Assembly: GCA_030267565.1 (NCBI GenBank)
Contig: BRXU01000046.1
Span: 496,001-560,000 of the forward strand
Length of the DNA stretch: 64,000 nt
Direction: 5' to 3'
Source of the DNA: Pleodorina starrii
Taxonomy: Eukaryota > Chlorophyta > Chlorophyceae > Chlamydomonadales > Volvocaceae
Position numbers and translations under genes: made by a program. This document shows positions 23,160 to 35,615 of the stretch, one piece after another. Under the pieces are notes generated by a model. It made no database searches. It had not been told where the DNA came from and saw only the letters and a list, made by a program, of their open reading frames with translations. Every line of letters starts with the position of its first letter. Position 1 is the stretch's first letter.

Positions 23160-25533
23160 CGATGACCGGAAACCCGCGCAGAGACCTCGTGAAGGGCTCT
23201 CAAGAACCCCACTGTGCCGTACTCTGCAGTACACTTTCTGTCTTGAGGGTTCGGGCCGTAATTCTAGTGCGGTCCATGCAGGATGTTGCTTAAACATTTG
23301 CTGCATATGTACTTCATGTCAATAGGTTCCGTTCTTGGGAATGGGTCCCAGGAAACACAAACTGCGTACGTAGTGCACCGTGTTGTCACACGTGGCATGA
23401 GCGCTCTTTGTCTGTGGACAAGGCTGTCCTCCAACCGCATTGCGCTGCACTAAGACCGGACGGATTGATTTCAAAAGCGCACTCATAGGACGTGCCTGCA
23501 TAGCGTTGCCGTACATCGGCCGCCTGCATGTGGACTTGATGGCTGTAGCCCGTCAGCCCCACCCGTCAAAAGCTTCTAGTCGCGGGACGCATAGACTTCA
23601 CTGAACAACTAGGGGACGTACAATGTGGCGCAGGCCCTGTGCTGGCCATGCTACACTGGTACGTGGGATTATGTGACCCGCATGCTGGGGCCTGGGGCTT
23701 GGGTGGAGTCTGGAGTGGGGCTCGTGGCATTGCTGCAAAGGCGGCCAGCGCCTTTTGCCACGCGCGTGACACGAGGCGATTTGGCAGGTGGGTTGTGCAA
23801 CATGACTGTTCCACCGCTAACAGTCATAATGGCAGTTGGCTTCCAGGCCTTGAGATGGCCTGGCGCTGCCGTACTGGCTGTCTCTAAACAGTGTTGGATC
23901 TTGGATGGCGTGGTGCGATGGAACGTGCATGTTGACGCACTGGCGCGGTGTAGTTGTAATAGAGGCTACCTAAAGCTCCAGGTCACCCGTAGGGTTGTTT
24001 GGAGGGTCACTGGTGGGGTGGCGGGGCCCCGATACCGGTTTTGCCTTGCCTTGCGATGTCTGGTTTACTGCCTTGGCGGGAATCCACCGAAACCCATTTG
24101 GCAACTGTGGCAGGTGTTTGATTAGCAACCGTTTGCCTGACGAAAGGCCTCGGTTGCAACTGGTTCAAGGCTGTTTGCGCTCTGCATCAGTGGCCTCAAG
24201 CTGTACTGGGCAGGGTAAAGAACCGTCAGCGATCTGCGGTTGGTTATACCGGCCACCTGTGCTCTTGCACATTCGCAAAACCCGCAAACATTCGCCTCGA
24301 ACGGGATTATACACGGCCCATTTGGGCCCAACACCCCAAGGCATCCCAAGACACCTACCAATGTCACCCGATTGTCACATGCCACCTTCCTCCCTCCAGC
24401 CTAGCTGCGCAGCCGCCCCCAAGCAGCCCGCTGTTGGTTGCTGGCCTGGCCTGGTCATCACCACTTGCACAGCACAGTAGGCGCATGCTCAGTCGTTGGC
24501 GGTAAACATCCAGTCAATGGAATTCAGGCTCGGGCCAGTGCTCGACGGAGCAGCAGCGGCACCTGTCGTGTTGAGAGACGCGCAGCGCCTATGAAGCGCC
24601 GCCGACAAGACAGATAAGGGAAAGTTTGAAATGCACGCTTACTAAGTATGTTCCACACGGGCGACAGGAAACAATCCACGCCCGTACAGCCCGTACATTT
24701 GCTTCGCGTTCCGGCGTTCCTGCAGCTAGGTCTTCATCACATCTTCCGATGCACTGTTGCAGTAACTAGTAGATGCCTAGCGTGCAAGCCCGTATGTCCG
24801 AACTACCATTTGCAGCCTATTTGCGGTAGAAGAGAGGCTGTGCAAGCGAACAGGAGGTGTGCACCGACACGACACAAGCTGCAGGCAATGCAGGACACCA
24901 GCCACCTCCAAATAAAACCTTAACCGCACGTCACCCGTAAAAAATCAGCGTGACGTTCCTAGGCAAGGATGAGAGTTGACCGATGGCGTTAAGACAAGAG
25001 AAACTTTGGGAGTGCGGCACATCGTTCAGGACTGTACGGATCCGCCAGTAGCGACACTGCTATCCCGCCCTCCCTCATGCAAACAGACGCAGAACGAATA
25101 CCTTCTTCTCTATTTGTTGTAATTAACTAAGACTAAAAAGCGCAAAATTAGACGTAGCGTTGCGGAAAAACCTTTAAGCGTATCTAAAGTATCACCTCCA
25201 GACCCCAGCACCATCACTCCAGGAGGTCCGCGCTCCCGCCGGAAACGACCAGCGAGGCAATGGCCGCGGCAGCTCATGAGCCGGGCTGGCGCCTCCCGGA
25301 CCGGAACCCACACCGCGCATGTCAAACTGAATCCGCGCAGTACACGCTAAGGTGCGTTCTGGATGCGCCGCTGCTGCAGCTCCCACGCCGTCAGCCCCGG
25401 CCTGCAACCGTATGCCGGGCAGCTAGGCACCGACGACGCAGGCTTGCGCCTCCACACTTGCGCGGATGCTGCCTGACCTCGTGGAAGCGCCGCCTGCGGT
25501 CCGATGGCTGCGGCGGCTCAGGGTTACGCCAAC
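23160..25533. other. Convergent intergenic region, NHL-like gene to relay-E3 gene
   Basis: Over 2.3 kb of moderate-GC sequence with no supported gene. It includes the 3' UTRs of the two converging genes. Open frames at 23625-24125 and elsewhere have no domain, no splice-supported extension and no codon pattern like the neighbours. Confidence 0.5.
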
Positions 25534-28500
25534 TTACAGCCCTACCCGGCACATGCCGCAGCCAAGGCACGCCTCGTGGCCCCGCGGCGGGTGCGGGATG
25601 CCCTTGAGGCCGCACTTGGGGTCCCGACAGGAGTCCTTGTCGGTCCCCACGGCGGCGTCGCGCGGGACGCCGCGTGCCACGGCGCTGTGGCACGGCTCGC
25701 ACATGTGCGTCGTGCCCCAGCAAAACCACGAGGCCAGGCTGCAGCAGTACCTGCACATTACACCATAGCGGTTGGGTTGCCAAGGCAGAAGGGACGGGGC
25801 GCGGTGAGAGGGTGGGAGCCGTGTACCTATCCAAGTGCATTCGGGACTTGGGCTTTGAGGGTCGGGTTCGAGATCCGGGTTGGAGGCATGTGCGACAAAC
25901 TACGGAGGCCGTTGTCCATTTCTTAAAAGCAGACGCCTCAGCTCATCCCTTCAACCCCACGCCTGTGCATCGCACGGCAGGCAAGCGGTGCCTGGGCTTC
26001 GGTGGTCCGCCCCTTACTTGCACTTCCACTCGATGTAATTGGTGCCGTGTCGGGGGCAGTTGGTTCCCGCGGCCCGGGCGCAGCAGCCCCCGCAGACCAA
26101 CTCCTGGTCGCCACCAGCGGCAACGGCCGCCTGCTGCTGCTGCTGCTGCTGCTGCTGCGGGGCCGCGCCATTAGGCATCGCTGCGCCGCAGGCCTTCAGG
26201 CCGCCGTAGTACACCGAGGTGCACCTGGCAGGGGCAAAGGGCGAAAGGCACTGCGTTAACGAGACGCACGAGGCGTAACGACCACCGGACAAAGTATGTG
26301 TATTTTTGACAAGAGGAGGCACACACGGTGCCGAACGCCCAGACGCGCCCACGTTTGTCAACAACCGTCCCAACACCCCCCACCCAAGCGCTACACCAAG
26401 CCCTCCCCACCCCTTTTCTCTCGCCCTCCTCCATTGTGCTTCCCACGTCCCTCCGCCTCATCACTCTCCACCCTCGTGCCCCGATCCATCTCCTGAGCCC
26501 CCGCCCTGAGCCTCCCCGCCCAGTTCCCCTCCCTAAGAACAGTCGCAACCCACTTGCTGCACTTGTAAAAGGTAAGCTTCTCCAGTCCATAGTCCGCAGG
26601 GCGGCCGTCATACCGACCCCCGGGTCGCAGCTCCGGGTCGGCCCGCAGCTCCGGATCCATCTTGAGCCGCGCTCGCACCGCCGCCACCACCTCTTCCCGC
26701 AGTGCTAGGTGGGGCTCCAGCACGGTGCTCAGGGCGGGGTGGTCCAGGTGCACAGGCCCCCGGGCGACCTGGGGGATAAAGAGAATTCCGCAGCGGAGAT
26801 GGAGACGGCGTTAGCGAACGGACCCAGAACCTGGGAACGGACCCGGGTAAGGCGCGATCGTGCGGTGGGGGGGCAGTTCAGCACGGTCCCATGAGGCCCC
26901 CCAGGAGGAGGTGGGGCTAGGGTTGTTGGGGTTAGGTGTAGGGCTAGGGTTGTTGAGGGTTTAGGGAAAGCGGAGTCGGGGACGAAGAGCGGCCGGCTGA
27001 CTTGCGCGACGGGCCTGTGGTGCGCAGCGTCAGCACCGCACTCTTACGTCGCCGCCCATTTGCGCGGGCCGCTTGTGTCCTTGGGGAGTAGATTGGCGCA
27101 GATGAGCGTGTAGGGAGGATGTGAGGGTTCACGGGGCCAAGGGGCCGGCGGGGGCGTTCCGGGCGCCCGGCACCTACCGCCGCGTATGATCAATCTAAAA
27201 CAAAACCAAACAAGGATATCTGCCCGCCGTCGATCGCGCACGAGGCGCATGTCTCACACGACTTATCTGTGAGGCGCTGTCCGTGAATTCTTGAGCATTG
27301 GCACCACATAACTCGGTTTAGGCAAAGCACAGCGTTGCCATAAAACGCCTGGCCCCGAGCGTCCTCCGCGCCATTTACCTTGCTGAACCCACGCCCCAGA
27401 TGACCCAGCCATCCTCTACCGTATACTGTTCTCCTGAAAGATGGTGGGGACCCAGACCCACCTGCGCAACGCTTGAGCCCCCGGGGCTGCGCCCCACTGC
27501 CGCCGCTCCGCCGGCGTCGCTGCTTGCGCCTCCGCCGGACGATCCCCCTCGGCACAGCGGGCAGTACAGGTGCGCGAAGCTAATGTGGGGCCCCGGGTAG
27601 CCAGCGGCGAGGCGCGCCAGCTGGGACATCGCCAGCAGCGCAGAGTAGGTTGCAGGGGAGGGGGGAAATCAGGAAGGAGTGAGGCAGGGTGAGACGGAGG
27701 AAGAAGGGAAATGCTGGGTATGTAACACACTTTCGTTCTGGCATTTGACATGCACTCTGCCGCGCGCCGCCGCTCACCGCGCAGTGCAGGTGACACGCGT
27801 GACGCGGGTCGCACGACATCTCGATGCACGGCGCGGCACTGAGCGGCTCCCAGCAGAAGCAGCAGTCCGTGACCATCACGGTGGAGGCCGCGGCGGCGGC
27901 GGCGCCGTCACCGAGTGAGCTGGTGTCCCGCGGATCGGCGCCGCACTCGACGCAGCGCGGGTGCGCGTGGCTCCGCGTCTGCGACGTTCCCGCCGCCGCG
28001 GCCGTCGCGTCACCCTCGCCGCGGAGGCCGCAGCACCAGTGGCCGCACGGCAGAGGCCGCCCGCACATGCCGCGGCGCCGCGTGGCGCACTCCGGGGAGC
28101 TGCAAGTACGGCAGCCCCAGTGCAGGAAGGCCTGCCGAGGCGGATGGGATTGCGACAGAGGAGACCCAAAAGGAGGAAGTCAGCGTTACTGCACCTGAAG
28201 CGACATGGCCTGTTCCTCCAAGGAGTCCGCGATCTGGGTTCGGCAGCAGGCGCCCTTTGTCTTTACGCAACGGCAACGGGGGAAACTAACCCACATGCCC
28301 TCGCATACCACATTGTACCGCCAACCCTCTTCCCTATCCGCGCCGCGCTCCCTCCTCCGCTCCCTCCTCCGCGGTTACGTCTTCTTTTCCCTCCCGCGCC
28401 CTCAACGTCTCGCTCGCTCACCTTCTCGAGATCGTGCCGCTCCAGCAACCACACCGTGTCCACCTCCAGCTTGCTCTTGAGTGCCCCAAGCAGCTCCGCC

Positions 28501-29836
28501 TTACTGGCGCGCTTCACCACCGCCATCGCATCCACCTGCGCCCGCCCGGCGTCCATGCTGACACCCGCTGACTCCGCCGCGGCGGCGGCGGCGGCCTTCG
28601 GCAGCAGCTGCTCCAGACGGTCCTCGTCGACCTTGTCGCCGCACAGCATGCAGTCCGGGGCGCGCGCCTGGCGGCACGTGAGGTTGCTGTGGTACGGCGC
28701 CGCCCTGCAGGCGTCGCAAAAGTCCCGACCGCAGGCGCAACAGCGGTAGCGGTGCCGCTCGCGGTGCGCAACCGCCGCCTTGCTGGGCCGCTGCGCCGCG
28801 CCGCGGCCGCGCCGCCGCGGCGATGGAGTGTCGGCACCGTTGCCGTCGTCACTGCGGCGACCGGCGGCGCTGGCCTGGACCCGCTGGATGAGCGCTCCGC
28901 ATCCGGCGTGCGGACATGTGATAACCCCTGTGCGGGAATAACCCACATCAAAGTTTTGCCACAGTGTGTCGCCATAGTTGTTTTTCAGGTAAGCACGACC
29001 CTCGCCTGCCTCCCCGCGCCAACTTGCAGTAGCACGCACCGTTCATCTGCATCCAGATGGAGGTGCGCTCCGCCTCCCAGGCTGCCACCGCCTCCGGCAC
29101 CAGCCGCCGCAGGTACGGCAAGCCCACGGTGGCGCGACAGCGGGGGCATTCCGCGGCGAGGATCTGCGACTGCTGCGGGCCGTGCCGCGCGTGTGCGTTG
29201 GCATCTGCAGGCAGACAAAAGGAGGCGCGCCGGCAGGCATGTGGTCAGATAGGCAGGCCAGAGAGCAGGCAGGAAAGCAGGCGAGTGACTTTGAGCTGGC
29301 GGCAGCGGCGTGAAAGGGGTTGCAGTTGCGGAGCGGAAGGCTGGTTGCGTTCTTGGGGCTCGCGTACCGCAGCGGACTACAGTATTGTAATGGCCTGTCC
29401 ACGATCATGTGCAGACTCAGGTCCAATGGCGCTTCCTACACCTGCGTTCCAATATTACGTCGTCCCCGAGCAACTGTCGTACGGCCCATCCAAATTTCCC
29501 AAACAAACTCAGCTCGAACACCAACGCACATCGCATGTGGGTCGCAGGCGACCCACATTAAACTGCTACCTACTCACATGGCTTGGTGCTGCACAGCCGA
29601 TGCTCCTCCGTGAATCGCAGATTGTCCGATCCTGGAAGCCGTATACCGTATTGGGGCGGTTGTACGGAAATATCAACAACCCCCACAACCGCTTCCACGT
29701 ACACGCCCATGCTGTTGAGGTACAGCAAATTCTCTCCCAGCTCGAACTGGGCTGGAGCGGCCCGTGACCGCTGTGGTGCAGGGGAACCCGGGGAGGCTCC
29801 ATGGATGCGGTGCTGCCTGTAGGCATAAGCGGGGAA
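25534..29836 (-). CDS. IBR plus MYCBP2-type RING-Cys-relay (RCR) E3 ubiquitin ligase, 5' end open
   Basis: Nine minus-strand exons fit in phase: 29578-29836, 29040-29204, 28422-28927, 28195-28260, 27778-28131, 27462-27620, 26554-26768, 26018-26224 and 25534-25750 (715 residues; start ATG not found). Numbering from the first visible residue, an IBR-type C6HC zinc domain spans 146-226 (CPHAGC, CCAC, CDAC, H221, C226). A Cys-rich segment (CGRPLPCGHWCC, about 355-366) and a RING spanning 422-473 (CCFCWEPLSAAPC to YCPLC) follow. The C-terminus matches the tandem-cysteine domain of human MYCBP2: YYGGLKAC (C587, equivalent to the upstream relay Cys4520), QELVCGGC (E616), PRHGTNYIEWKCKYCC, and WFCWGTTHMCEPCH (C654, equivalent to Cys4572, and H665). 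MYCBP2 passes ubiquitin between these two cysteines and onto Thr/Ser. Length and order agree closely from RING to C-terminus. Nine Gln are inserted between C587 and E616. The head-to-head neighbour is FAP174. Confidence 0.88.
26131..26157 (-). repeat. (CAG)9 polyglutamine tract in the relay domain
   Basis: Nine CAG codons (CTG on the plus strand) in exon 26018-26224 of the relay E3, encoding Gln between the upstream relay Cys and the conserved Glu. Confidence 0.97.
26771..26834 (-). repeat. Dispersed repeat R1, copy at an intron 3' end
   Basis: Read on the minus strand it is TTCGCTAACGCCGTCTCC, ATCTCCGCTGCGG, then a T-rich run and TATCCCCCAG, which is the splice acceptor of the exon that starts at 26768. 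The repeat therefore supplies the acceptor itself. Confidence 0.8.
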
Positions 29837-32654
29837 CTGCAGACTTCAATAGCTGCTGACAGTGTCAGGATCAGCAGAAAAACTGGGTGCCTGACCGAGC
29901 AGCCGGCTGGCAGATGGCTGGCCAAGCCCTAGGGCGGCAGCTGAGGGGTCGGGGCGCGGCGTTAAGGTGCAGGGTATTTGCTTTCCAATGATCGGGAACC
30001 CCATCTGAAACCATCTGCAGCACAACAACATCACTTTCTGGGACCCACGCCGTGTCTAATCCATCTGATGTGCAAATTGTTCCCCAAAGTCAATTTTCAC
30101 GTCTTACCTGCGGACTTGGCTTTCAAGCTCGGCGCGTGAACATTCACTGCAAACTAAGCAGCTACAGGGCAGCTCGGCTAAGCAGCCTAAGCCAACGGAT
30201 CTCCAGCATACGCCACAAGTGAACGACATTGCTGTTACGCGTGATAGCAGCAGGTGTTGAAGGCTCCCGTCCAAAGCTGCATGAGCTAGTCGTTTGAAAG
30301 TGCCGAAAGCCTGAGCATGTCATCAAGGTGCCATCTAGCCTTTTTTGTAGGGCTTGTCAGCAGCTAATGATACGGATGACAACGTCCGTACATGGTTCAC
30401 AGCAAGGGGAGGCGATTTCACAGGCTTTTGATTGCCGTCGAAGTTGCGCCTCTCAGCGGTGCAAAGTCCAAACGAGTTTGGTACTTTAGTAAACAGCTAA
30501 ATCGAAGCAACAGAGCTAGCATGAATCGTCATACATGCTAAACTTCAATCGTCGGAAATGTACGGCGGAAACTGCCCGTGTTGGGCCCAATGTGGAGCCC
30601 CTACCTACGTCGGAAGCCGACGGAAGCACACGTCGGAAGCCGACGGAAGCTCGCGCAGCCTGAATCGAAATTCGCACTAATGTTACAGACTATGTGTCTT
30701 TATGTCATCCCCATCTTCGGGGCCTTTGCTTTTATGAAGAGCTCAAGACAAGCTTTTGACAAGCGGGACCAAGCGGGACCCTGTTTTTGAAAACCTGCTG
30801 TACGGCAAAGATCCTTAAACCAACCCCGCAGCATTTGGCTGTACCTGCCTCCATACCACCGGTCTGGTGTCCCTGCCCCGTCCAGCGCGACCATACACCG
30901 CAAACGCCCACAAGACGAATGCTTTGAGCAACTAATGCATAAGCGCAGCATGCAGGCGAGTTGTTAGAAAATGAGGCTGCATGGGCCATGTTGACCCTCT
31001 CTAGGCCGTTACGAGGCAATTCGGTGTGGTGTGCGCTTACGGAAGCTCCATGGGCTAGACAACTCCTACGCAGCCCAAGTCCAAGCATTCTGAGGTTTCG
31101 ACGGTTTATACGTATAATTCTGGAGGTTTCGGCGTAAGGTCAACGGAATCGTACACAATTCGCGGATCGTGGTACGGCTGCGGCACGATCTTTCGGCCCG
31201 TGCAAAACGTTTTCGGCCGTTCTCGTGAGCGGTTCAGCCAGTCGTTGACCACGTGCACCGAAGGTGCTGCATTAACTGTAGTATGCTGATTGTGTTGATA
31301 ATAACGTTGGATAGAGGTTTTTTTTAGGATGCAAGGATTGCAAGGGGAACCGGCTTTGACACCGGTTGCTAGCCGTACAGGCTAGACAGACTGTTCATCC
31401 TACCCCAGGGGCACTCGCGGAGGAGTGTGCCTAAGGCATTGCCAACATGCCCACCAGCACCAAGCCCGCATCGCCACCAGGCCCACCGAACCATTAACCT
31501 ACGCAAGCAGCAGAGACGCTGCTAGGACCACCAGCATCATCAAGTCCATCCAAACAGAAAAGACGCCACCAGGCCCGCCAGCACCGTGCCCGCACAAAAG
31601 TCAAGTGGGGTCACAGGAGGCCCATGCAGGGCTCGCCGCAACCTAGTCATCAAGCACACACGCGGCATGCAGTAACTGAAGTGAACCCGGGGCAGTCACA
31701 CAAGCGCCCGTGGAGCCCTCCCGCCGGAGACCGTCAGGGGGATTCGGGAGCGAGGGGAGGCAGTGTCCGGAGGAGCGACAAACACAACACGGCCCGCCTG
31801 GTTGGCCAGGAAGGGGTGGGCCGCCGGAACCGCGCGTCTCCCAGCCATCCGGCACGATCCCCAGAGACGCGAACGACGCGACACGGGCCCAGAAGTCGGC
31901 ACTTGGATGGGCAGCGGCTTAAATGTCAGGCGGCACGGTGATGTTTGAGCCCCCGCCCGTGTGTCGCGGTTCTGTGGCCTCACTGCGCGGATGCGGGCCT
32001 TTGCAGCGCTACACCGGGAAACGTTAACACGGATGTGGGCTGTCATGGATGCGTGCCCGGCAAAATACGGGGTTTGGGCACTGATGCTCCACATTGTGGC
32101 TGGGAGCAACTCAAGATGACGCAAGTTCTGCCGCCTCTTATTAGAGCCGGTGCCCCATGGTGCAACGCCCAACCCGGGGCCGGTACGTAGCACACAGCAC
32201 GGCATGCGCTACAGCCGCTGACCCTGCACTGAGAGTCTTGCGCGCGTGGGTACTAAACACCGGACGTCTGGAAAGGTTTGCTTAGAGCCAGCCAGGATGT
32301 GCTCGCGTAGCATGGTTGGAGACGCCTCCGTCAGCGCGCCAGAAGCATCTCCCCTTGACCGCCGTGTCCGTGCTGCGTCATGCGGAGAACGTTTTATATC
32401 AGCTGCAGCGTCCTTAGCATGGCTACACAACAAAACCTGGTGAACCCGTCGCAAACAACGCAAGCTTTATGTGGTACGGCGCACGGAAAACATAAGCACC
32501 TTCGGACCGCATTAATTGTAATCGCGCACTTGCTTCTGCATAGGAATTCTGGTGCTGCTGATTGATCTGCAGATTAGTTACGTTTATTATTCTCTGTCAC
32601 CTGCCAGCGGTTACGACACCGCAGTCCAAAACTCAAAAGAGCTAGACTTACACC
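29837..32654. promoter_or_regulatory. Divergent intergenic region, relay-E3 / FAP174
   Basis: A 2.8-kb stretch of lower GC between two head-to-head genes. The missing 5' exon and the promoter of the relay E3 and the promoter of FAP174 must lie here. A two-unit direct repeat with core ACGTCGGAAGCCGACGGAAG occurs at 30607-30650. No other gene is supported. Confidence 0.45.
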
Positions 32655-33168
32655 ATGTCTGAGTCCCAGAAGGAGACCTTTCGCAAGTATTTGGAGCAGG
32701 CCGGTGCTATTGATGTGCTTGTCAAAGGTGGGCAGCAAGGCCGCGGCTGGAGTCTCTCGTCGGGGCTTTCCGCTAACTTGCGAATTCTCATCTATCGCTG
32801 CAGTGCTGGTACAACTATATGAGGAGCCTGCGAAGCCGAAACAGGCACTAGAGTGAGTGTTGTCATTAACCATTCCCGTCGTGTGCACTCTTGCGCTGGC
32901 TGCTGACGGAGGGACCCTTGCGGTCTGCAGCTACATCAAGCAATGCCTCGGGTCACCAACGCCGGTGGAATTTGAGGCCCTTATAGCGGAGCGGGATGGG
33001 CTAAAGAGCCAGCTTGAGGAGGCGCAGCAGCAAATCGCCGACCTGCAGGCACGGGTAAGGGCCGGCCCTTCAGCGTAGCTCGTGGGCTGGTGTCGTTGGT
33101 GATGCCTAACCGACTGGACGTCGGTTGCGCAGGTCCAGCAGCTTGAGGCATCGGCGGAGGCGTCGTGA
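32655..33168 (+). CDS. FAP174: MYCBP/AMY-1 homologue, flagellar central-pair protein FAP174
   Basis: Four exons, 32655-32727, 32804-32852, 32931-33054 and 33133-33168, give 93 residues, close to human MYCBP (103). The N-terminal half (FRKYLEQAGAIDVLVKVLVQ, LYEEPAKPKQALDYIKQCLG) is the conserved helical MYCBP core, which resembles the dimerisation/docking fold that binds A-kinase anchoring helices. The C-terminal half is a coiled coil (LIAERDGLKSQLEEAQQQIA, then DLQARVQQLEAS). In Chlamydomonas FAP174 sits on the C2b projection of the central apparatus and binds AKAP-type proteins, so this gene implies a motile-flagellate organism. Introns are short (76-80 nt). A TGTAA word lies at 33625-33629, about 460 nt after the stop. 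The start is the only ATG in the exon that fits the family. Confidence 0.94.
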
Positions 33169-33624
33169 GGCTCACCCGCGCGCGGCTGTAGCCATCTTTT
33201 TAATGACTGGACCTAGCGTATAGGCCAGGGGGGAACATGGGGAGGGTTGGGAGGGTGTACGTATTCGGGCAGGGGCGGCCAACGACGGTTGCTGAGGGCT
33301 AGGAGGCACCAACACGTGCCGTCGTGTGTGTCCGGAGGACAGGGGCACGCGGCATGCCGAGGGGGGCGCAGCAGCGTGTTACAGGCAGCGCGTAGTTTGT
33401 ACAGGTATGGACATCATTCAAGGTACTTGCATCGGTCGGGATAGAGGAGTGTGAATGTTGTTCTTTGCAGCGAAGAAGGGGGATCATCGCTAACAGTGTA
33501 GCCTCCTTACGGAGGCATACGGTACTTATGGCTGGCAGTGGCATCAAGCTCGAATGAGTGGCACGCCAGGAACGCGGCGCCAGTTTGGCGGCCATGCGAC
33601 ATGCTCGTGGTGCATGTCGCACCC

Positions 33625-33629
33625 TGTAA
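33625..33629 (+). promoter_or_regulatory. TGTAA poly(A) signal candidate
   Basis: Volvocine-type TGTAA word about 460 nt downstream of the FAP174 stop codon. Confidence 0.4.
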
Positions 33630-35583
33630 TGTTGACCGAGTGCAGACCGAGAGGGTAAAGTGCGGTCGCGAACGCATCAGCCAGTCTGTACAGCAGGCAT
33701 CTCATCTGACGCCAGGCGTGCGCACCAGGCACCGTCTGACGCCTGGCGCCTCATCTGACCTTGAGCTATCTCGCGCAGAGGGCCGAACCAGTAGGCCCAG
33801 CAATGCACGTCGCATCCGGCCTTGGGGGGCAAGCGGGCCCGTCCGTGCCTCAACACCCGTGCTTCACACGTCCATGGATTGGGCAATGGCAACAGATAAG
33901 CGATGCCGGCCGACTGCGGCCAATCAGCCGCAACTCCAAAATGCGGGCTTGTGGCCCCATGCATCGATGTGTGGAGCAGGTGAGCGACTTCTCGCCCTGC
34001 CTCAGGGCGTGCGCCCGCTCAGCCGCGACGACACAAGCAACAGACTGGGGCGCAACTGTCAGTATGTAACAACAGACAGCAGACGTGCAACGCCCGCAAT
34101 GGCACGCGACGACAGCACCCAACACGGGGGATGCACGGCCTGCTGCCCATCTGCGCAAATGCGGACGAAACGGCCAACTTGGAAACACCTAACTTACGAC
34201 GTTAGGAGTTATCCGAGAGAGCTCCTAACCACCTCAAGACCTTGAGACTACGGTACCGAATCTCCGTAAGGCGTGCACTGTTTGCTTCACAAAGCGCGAC
34301 GCCAAAGAGGCAAAGGCATAGATAGGGCTGACACGCCCGCCGCGGCATCGGCAAATCAAACGGCGTTTATTTGTACCGGTATCAAACGACGTTTGTTGGT
34401 GCCGGTATCCCGAATCCGAGGCAGGTCAGCCAACAACAGCCGAAAGAACAACATGGCAAAGGTCCCGATCGCCTCGATAGTCCAAAATTGGAGGCAGCGC
34501 CGTTCGTTCTACCCTACAGCGCCATACATAACAGTACGACACGCGGGATTTCGATCACGCTACGACACATGCCGTGACGTGCGCGGACCAACGACGAGGC
34601 CGACGAGGCCACAAAGAAGACCCTGCATCAGAGTCCCGGCTCGGACAGAACACGGAATGCGTAAGTAATCGTAAGTTTTTACGTAGGACGCCCCACCCGG
34701 AGCCGAGCCAGCACGCACACACACACACATAGTCACACACACACCCCTACACAATCACAGTCACACCCTTGCCAACTGCTCCGCGAGATGCGACCTCGGG
34801 AGGACTTAGGGTCTTCACTGGTAGCCTTCATGCATCTCGCCCTCAGGGAGGACATTGGCTGCCACCCTTCCTGTGGCACACAACACGGCAACACGTGTCG
34901 CTGCTCCTCCCGTGTACACGTACCGGTACGTGGCCCCGGCAGCGCCCAGCGCCTAAACTGCGCTGCACTGTCAAGTGCGGGTATGATACGGTTAGGCGTT
35001 GAGAATGATTCTTTCCAACAGCCGCGCGCCGGCGGCGCCCGGAAGGCGGCGCTGCCGCAGCGGTGCAGTCGGCATCTCACGCAAGCGGCGCAGACGCCTA
35101 GGCGGCCAGGCGGAGCCGCGACCACCTCCAACGTTTCCTCATCCATGGCCATCCAGGACAACGTCAGAAGATTCATTCGCACGCAGGCAGGCAACATTCA
35201 TTCAGGCAAGGAGCCAAAACCCCACCGGTGAGGCAAACCACGTTTTGATTTCCTTCATTCACGAACAACTCATGACGCAACTCAACCATAGGCCAGGGAG
35301 GGGGGGGGCACGGGCACACGCGCGCTCTCCAGCCACTGCCGTACCGAGGCCGCAGACGGGTAATTAAAACGGCCCGGGACGAGGGAACGCAACGCAGGCG
35401 GGCGACAATCCAAATGCGGCCCTGAGGGACACGCGGGGGCCGTTCAGGGCGACCCGCGGCCTCATCCCGCAAGGCGGCCCAGCAAGGCGGCACATGCCTC
35501 AGCGAGGGGACATCCCCCCAAACCCTGTCGAGAAACCCTGCATGCCAACGGGCCCTTTTATTTCTCTGTCTGTCTGTCTGCCC

Positions 35584-35615
<32 letters not shown>

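Noticed and set aside
28928..29039. Alternative 34-nt intron in the relay E3 giving an extra GRAYLKNNYGDTLW segment
   Set aside because: Thirty-four nt is too short for algal introns; the 112-nt intron ending in CCCGCACAG gives a natural junction MQMNGVITC.
33538..34245. Plus-strand open frame of 235 codons after FAP174
   Set aside because: Non-ATG start, no recognisable domain, overlaps the FAP174 3' UTR and TGTAA word.
34733..35197. Minus-strand frame containing MNLLTLSWMAMDEETLEVVA
   Set aside because: The peptide looks natural for a short stretch but no flanking exon, start or domain supports it.
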